Shown here: positions 5,406-7,428 of the stretch, one piece after another | Layout of the letters: each line of letters opens with the position of its first letter | Numbering within the stretch: position 1 is the first letter of the stretch | Source: an uncultured Alphaproteobacteria bacterium | Lineage (GTDB): Bacteria; Pseudomonadota; Alphaproteobacteria; Puniceispirillales; UBA1172 | DNA: 7,428 bases | NCBI GenBank assembly: GCA_913056245.1 | Contig: CAJXME010000054.1 | Location: forward strand, 1-7,428 | Direction of reading: 5' to 3' | The notes under the pieces: generated by a model | Told to the model about the DNA's origin: nothing | The model's database searches: none | What the model saw: the letters and a program-made list of their open reading frames with translations, nothing else | Program-made: the position numbers and the translations under genes

Positions 5406-6386
5406 ATGAGCCATCCAACGCAAATCGCGCTGATCGGATGCGGCATGTGGGGCCGCAATATCGCCCGCAACCTCAAGGCTTTAGGGGTATTGGCTGGCGT
5501 TTGCGACACCAACACCGCCGCCGCCGCTGATTTTGCCGCGCAATTTGACGTAGAGCCGCTGACCATGGACGTCATTCTGAGCCGCGATGACATCGACGGG
5601 GTTTGCATCGTCACCGCCGCGCCTTCGCATGCGGAATTGGCGCTGGCGTGTTTTGCGGCGGGCAAAGCGGTTTATGTTGAAAAACCTTTAGCGCTCACCG
5701 TCGATGATGCCGCGGCGATGGTTGATGCCGCTGAACGCGCGCAAAAACCGCTGATGGTGGGGCATCTCATTCGTCATCACGAGGCGTTCAAAACCTTGTG
5801 CCGCATGGTGCAAGAAGGGGCGATAGGCAACCTCCGTCATTTGCGGTTGAGCCGAATCGCGCCGGGGCGTATTCGCGATAGCGAGTCGGTTTTATTTGAC
5901 CTTTGCCCCCATGATTTGGCGCTGGTGGCCGCGCTCACGGAAGAGGAAACCCCCGCCCGGGTTCAATGCCATGGCTTTAGCCACATCACCCCCGGGGTGC
6001 TGGATGGCATCGCCGCGCAATTGGATTTTGACAGCGGCATCACCGCCAGCCTGCAAGCCAATTGGATGAATCCGGTGAAAATTCACAACCTCACCGTGGT
6101 GGGGGATGACGGCGCCTTGGTCTTTGATGACACTCGGCCTTGGGCGGAAAAACTGACGCGATACGCTTTTAAGATCACCCGTGATGACCATCACATCACC
6201 CTTGATCGCGATCAAGGCGTGGCGGTGCCTTTGGCGGAAGCCGAACCGCTGAAAGACGAATTGCAAGATTTCATCGACGCCATCACCACAGGCCGCCCGC
6301 CTTTAACCCATGGCCAAGAAGCCTTATACGTTCAGCGCATCATGGCGCGAATGCAACAGTCAATCGATCAAGGACAACCCGCATGA
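5406..6386 (+). CDS. Gfo/Idh/MocA NAD-dependent dehydrogenase, probable UDP-GlcNAc(A) 3-dehydrogenase
   Basis: A 326-residue cytoplasmic oxidoreductase that probably oxidises the 3-OH of a UDP-GlcNAc-type sugar to a ketone, the substrate of the aminotransferase encoded next. Seen: Rossmann motif IALIGCGMWGRNIARN with G11-x-G13-x-x-G16, acidic D34 at the end of the second strand (NAD preference), the family's E92-K93-P94 in YVEKPLAL with catalytic K93, GHLIRHHEAF (119-128), and D165-x-x-x-H169 in LFDLCPHD, the expected active-site pair. The C-terminal half is the beta-sheet substrate domain with NWMNPVKIHNLTVVG. Candidate homologues are GnnA (UDP-GlcNAc, lipid A), and WbpB/WlbA (UDP-GlcNAcA, O-antigen). 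The sequence does not decide between them without alignment of the residues near the sugar C6. Its TGA overlaps the next ATG as ATGA, showing translational coupling. Confidence 0.82.
   Translation: MSHPTQIALIGCGMWGRNIARNLKALGVLAGVCDTNTAAAADFAAQFDVEPLTMDVILSRDDIDGVCIVTAAPSHAELALACFAAGKAVYVEKPLALTVDDAAAMVDAAERAQKPLMVGHLIRHHEAFKTLCRMVQEGAIGNLRHLRLSRIAPGRIRDSESVLFDLCPHDLALVAALTEEETPARVQCHGFSHITPGVLDGIAAQLDFDSGITASLQANWMNPVKIHNLTVVGDDGALVFDDTRPWAEKLTRYAFKITRDDHHITLDRDQGVAVPLAEAEPLKDELQDFIDAITTGRPPLTHGQEALYVQRIMARMQQSIDQGQPA
6200..6217. repeat. Perfect 18-bp palindrome inside the dehydrogenase gene
   Basis: CCTTGATCGCGATCAAGG is its own reverse complement. It encodes part of T-L-D-R-D-Q-G near the C-terminus of the dehydrogenase. 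The flanking bases do not extend it. It may be a protein-binding site or a chance result of the frequent GATC and CGCGA words in this DNA. Confidence 0.6.
6370..6374 (+). promoter_or_regulatory. Ribosome binding site of the aminotransferase gene
   Basis: AAGGA within the end of the dehydrogenase gene lies 8 nt before the ATG at 6383 and fixes this start, which gives the typical family N-terminus (IPFIDL within the first ten residues). Confidence 0.7.
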
Positions 6387-7428
6387 CCCCATCCATTCCT
6401 TTTATTGATCTGGCCCAACAACAAGCCTTGATCCGGCCACAACTTGAAGCAGCCCTCACCGCTGTACTCGATCATGGGCAATACATCATGGGGCCAGAAG
6501 TGCATCAATTGGAGGCAGATTTAGCGGCTTTTTGCGGGGCAAAACACGCGATTTCCTGCTCATCAGGCACCGATGCGTTGATGCTGGCCTTGATGGCGAT
6601 GGACCTTAAACCGGGGCAAGGGGTGATTGTCCCCAGTTTTACTTTTGCCGCTTCCGCCGAAGTCATGCCGTGCTTAGGCGCTATCCCTGTTTTCGCGGAA
6701 ATTGACCCTGTCACTTTTAACCTTGATGCCGATCGCCTGGGTGACGCCAAAGCCGCCGCCGAGGCCAAGGGCATCAATGTCGTGGGGATCATCAGCGTGG
6801 GGCTGTTTGGCCAGCCCGCCGATTATGATGCGATCAAGGCCTTTGCCGATAGCCATGGGCTATGGCTCATCGATGACGCTGCGCAATCCTTTGGCGCGTC
6901 TTGGCAGGGCAAAGCGGTGGGGCATCTCGGCGGGATTACCGCCACCAGTTTCTTCCCCGCCAAACCGCTCGGATGCTATGGTGATGGCGGGGCGATTTTC
7001 ACTGATCGTGATGATTTTGCCGAGATCATGACCTCAGCCCGCATCCACGGCATGGGGCGGGTGCGCTATACCCATGATCGAATCGGCATGACCGCGCGGC
7101 TCGATTCAATGCAAGCCGCCGTGCTGATTGAAAAACTTCGCCTTTTCGCGGGTGAACTCACCGCCCGTCAAGGCGTCGCGGATCGGTATGCCGACGGGCT
7201 GAAAGACGTGGTCACCGTGCCGCAATTGGCGGCAGGCGCAACATCGAGCTGGGCGCAATATGTCATCACTTTACCGCAAGGCGCAAACCGTCAGGCCATC
7301 CAAGAGCGGCTCAATCAACATGGCGTGCCCACCGCGATCTATTATCCCATGGGCATGCACGAGCAAACGCCTTATGCGCATTATCCTGTGGCGGAAGGCG
7401 GCCTGCCGATCACCGAGGATTTATGCCA
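6383..7428 (+). CDS. DegT/DnrJ/EryC1-family sugar aminotransferase, WbpE/GnnB-like (3' end cut by window)
   Basis: A PLP-dependent aminotransferase that probably adds an amine, usually from glutamate, to the 3-keto UDP-sugar made by the upstream dehydrogenase. The frame is open from the ATG to the right edge (348 codons) and lacks only an estimated 20-40 residues. Seen: IPFIDLAQQQ at the start, HGQYIMGPEV near residue 31, SCSSGTDALM around 58-67 (phosphate binding), IDDAAQSFGA with D165 and Q168 contacting PLP, and TSFFPAKPLGCYGDGGA with the Schiff-base lysine K194. HGQYI-GPEV and SFFP-KPLGCYGDGGA match what I recall of Pseudomonas WbpE, which places it in the 3-amino sugar (WbpE/WlbC/GnnB) branch and not the 4-amino (ArnB/PglE) branch. 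About nine more residues before the lysine than in WbpE fall around residues 118-130. Overlap with the upstream gene is 4 nt. Confidence 0.88.
   Translation, partial: MTPSIPFIDLAQQQALIRPQLEAALTAVLDHGQYIMGPEVHQLEADLAAFCGAKHAISCSSGTDALMLALMAMDLKPGQGVIVPSFTFAASAEVMPCLGAIPVFAEIDPVTFNLDADRLGDAKAAAEAKGINVVGIISVGLFGQPADYDAIKAFADSHGLWLIDDAAQSFGASWQGKAVGHLGGITATSFFPAKPLGCYGDGGAIFTDRDDFAEIMTSARIHGMGRVRYTHDRIGMTARLDSMQAAVLIEKLRLFAGELTARQGVADRYADGLKDVVTVPQLAAGATSSWAQYVITLPQGANRQAIQERLNQHGVPTAIYYPMGMHEQTPYAHYPVAEGGLPITEDLC

Noticed and set aside
5236..5418. A 60-residue minus-strand frame in the divergent intergenic region
   Set aside because: It starts inside the dehydrogenase gene, spans the best promoter candidate and shows no known protein features.
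1..7428. Search for CRISPR arrays, insertion sequences, tRNA genes, toxin-antitoxin or defence genes
   Set aside because: No regularly spaced repeats, terminal inverted repeats, transposase motifs, tRNA cloverleaf segments or defence-type domains were seen. The window is almost fully explained by housekeeping and envelope genes.

Overview
The window looks like ordinary chromosomal DNA from an alphaproteobacterium. The evidence is the set of linked housekeeping genes: the start of ftsK, a UbiH-family hydroxylase, and a run of YbbN-like thioredoxin, stand-alone LON domain, Trm112-like and DUF971 genes. This is an inference from protein families and gene order. The genus cannot be read from the sequence, and nothing points to a phage, plasmid or recently acquired island. 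I see no tRNA, rRNA, CRISPR array, insertion sequence or attachment site.

Layout, left to right. Positions 1-253 (minus) hold the first 84 codons of ftsK, which continues beyond the left edge. A 229-base gap separates it from a plus-strand pair: gmhB (483-1007, heptose bisphosphate phosphatase of LPS core synthesis) and a UbiH/COQ6-type FAD hydroxylase (1020-2363). This pair runs tail-to-tail into a minus-strand cluster, and the two meeting stop codons share the bases TTAA. Read in its own direction, the cluster is a thioredoxin-TPR protein of the YbbN/CnoX type (4539-3622), a LON-domain protein without ATPase or protease (3603-2926), a Trm112/UPF0434-like small protein (2939-2736) and a DUF971 protein (2743-2360). 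Gaps are at most 18 nt and there are two start/stop overlaps, so it is very probably one operon. Upstream of it on the same strand is a free-standing prolyl-tRNA-editing type deacylase (5218-4673), separated by a 133-base gap and with its own good promoter candidate. A divergent intergenic region follows. Then comes a plus-strand operon with a Gfo/Idh/MocA dehydrogenase (5406-6386) overlapping by ATGA a WbpE/GnnB-like sugar aminotransferase (6383 onward), which is cut by the right edge.

How the genes work together. The right-hand pair is the dehydrogenase plus transaminase combination that turns the 3-OH of a UDP-GlcNAc-type nucleotide sugar into a 3-amine. The product feeds either diamino-sugar lipid A (GnnA/GnnB) or a diamino sugar of O-antigen or capsule (WbpB/WbpE, WlbA/WlbC). 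With gmhB this makes two envelope-glycan functions in the window, though in separate transcription units. The thioredoxin-LON-Trm112-DUF971 operon joins a probable redox chaperone with three poorly understood small proteins and is the most interesting under-described group here. I did not find a clearly new biological system.
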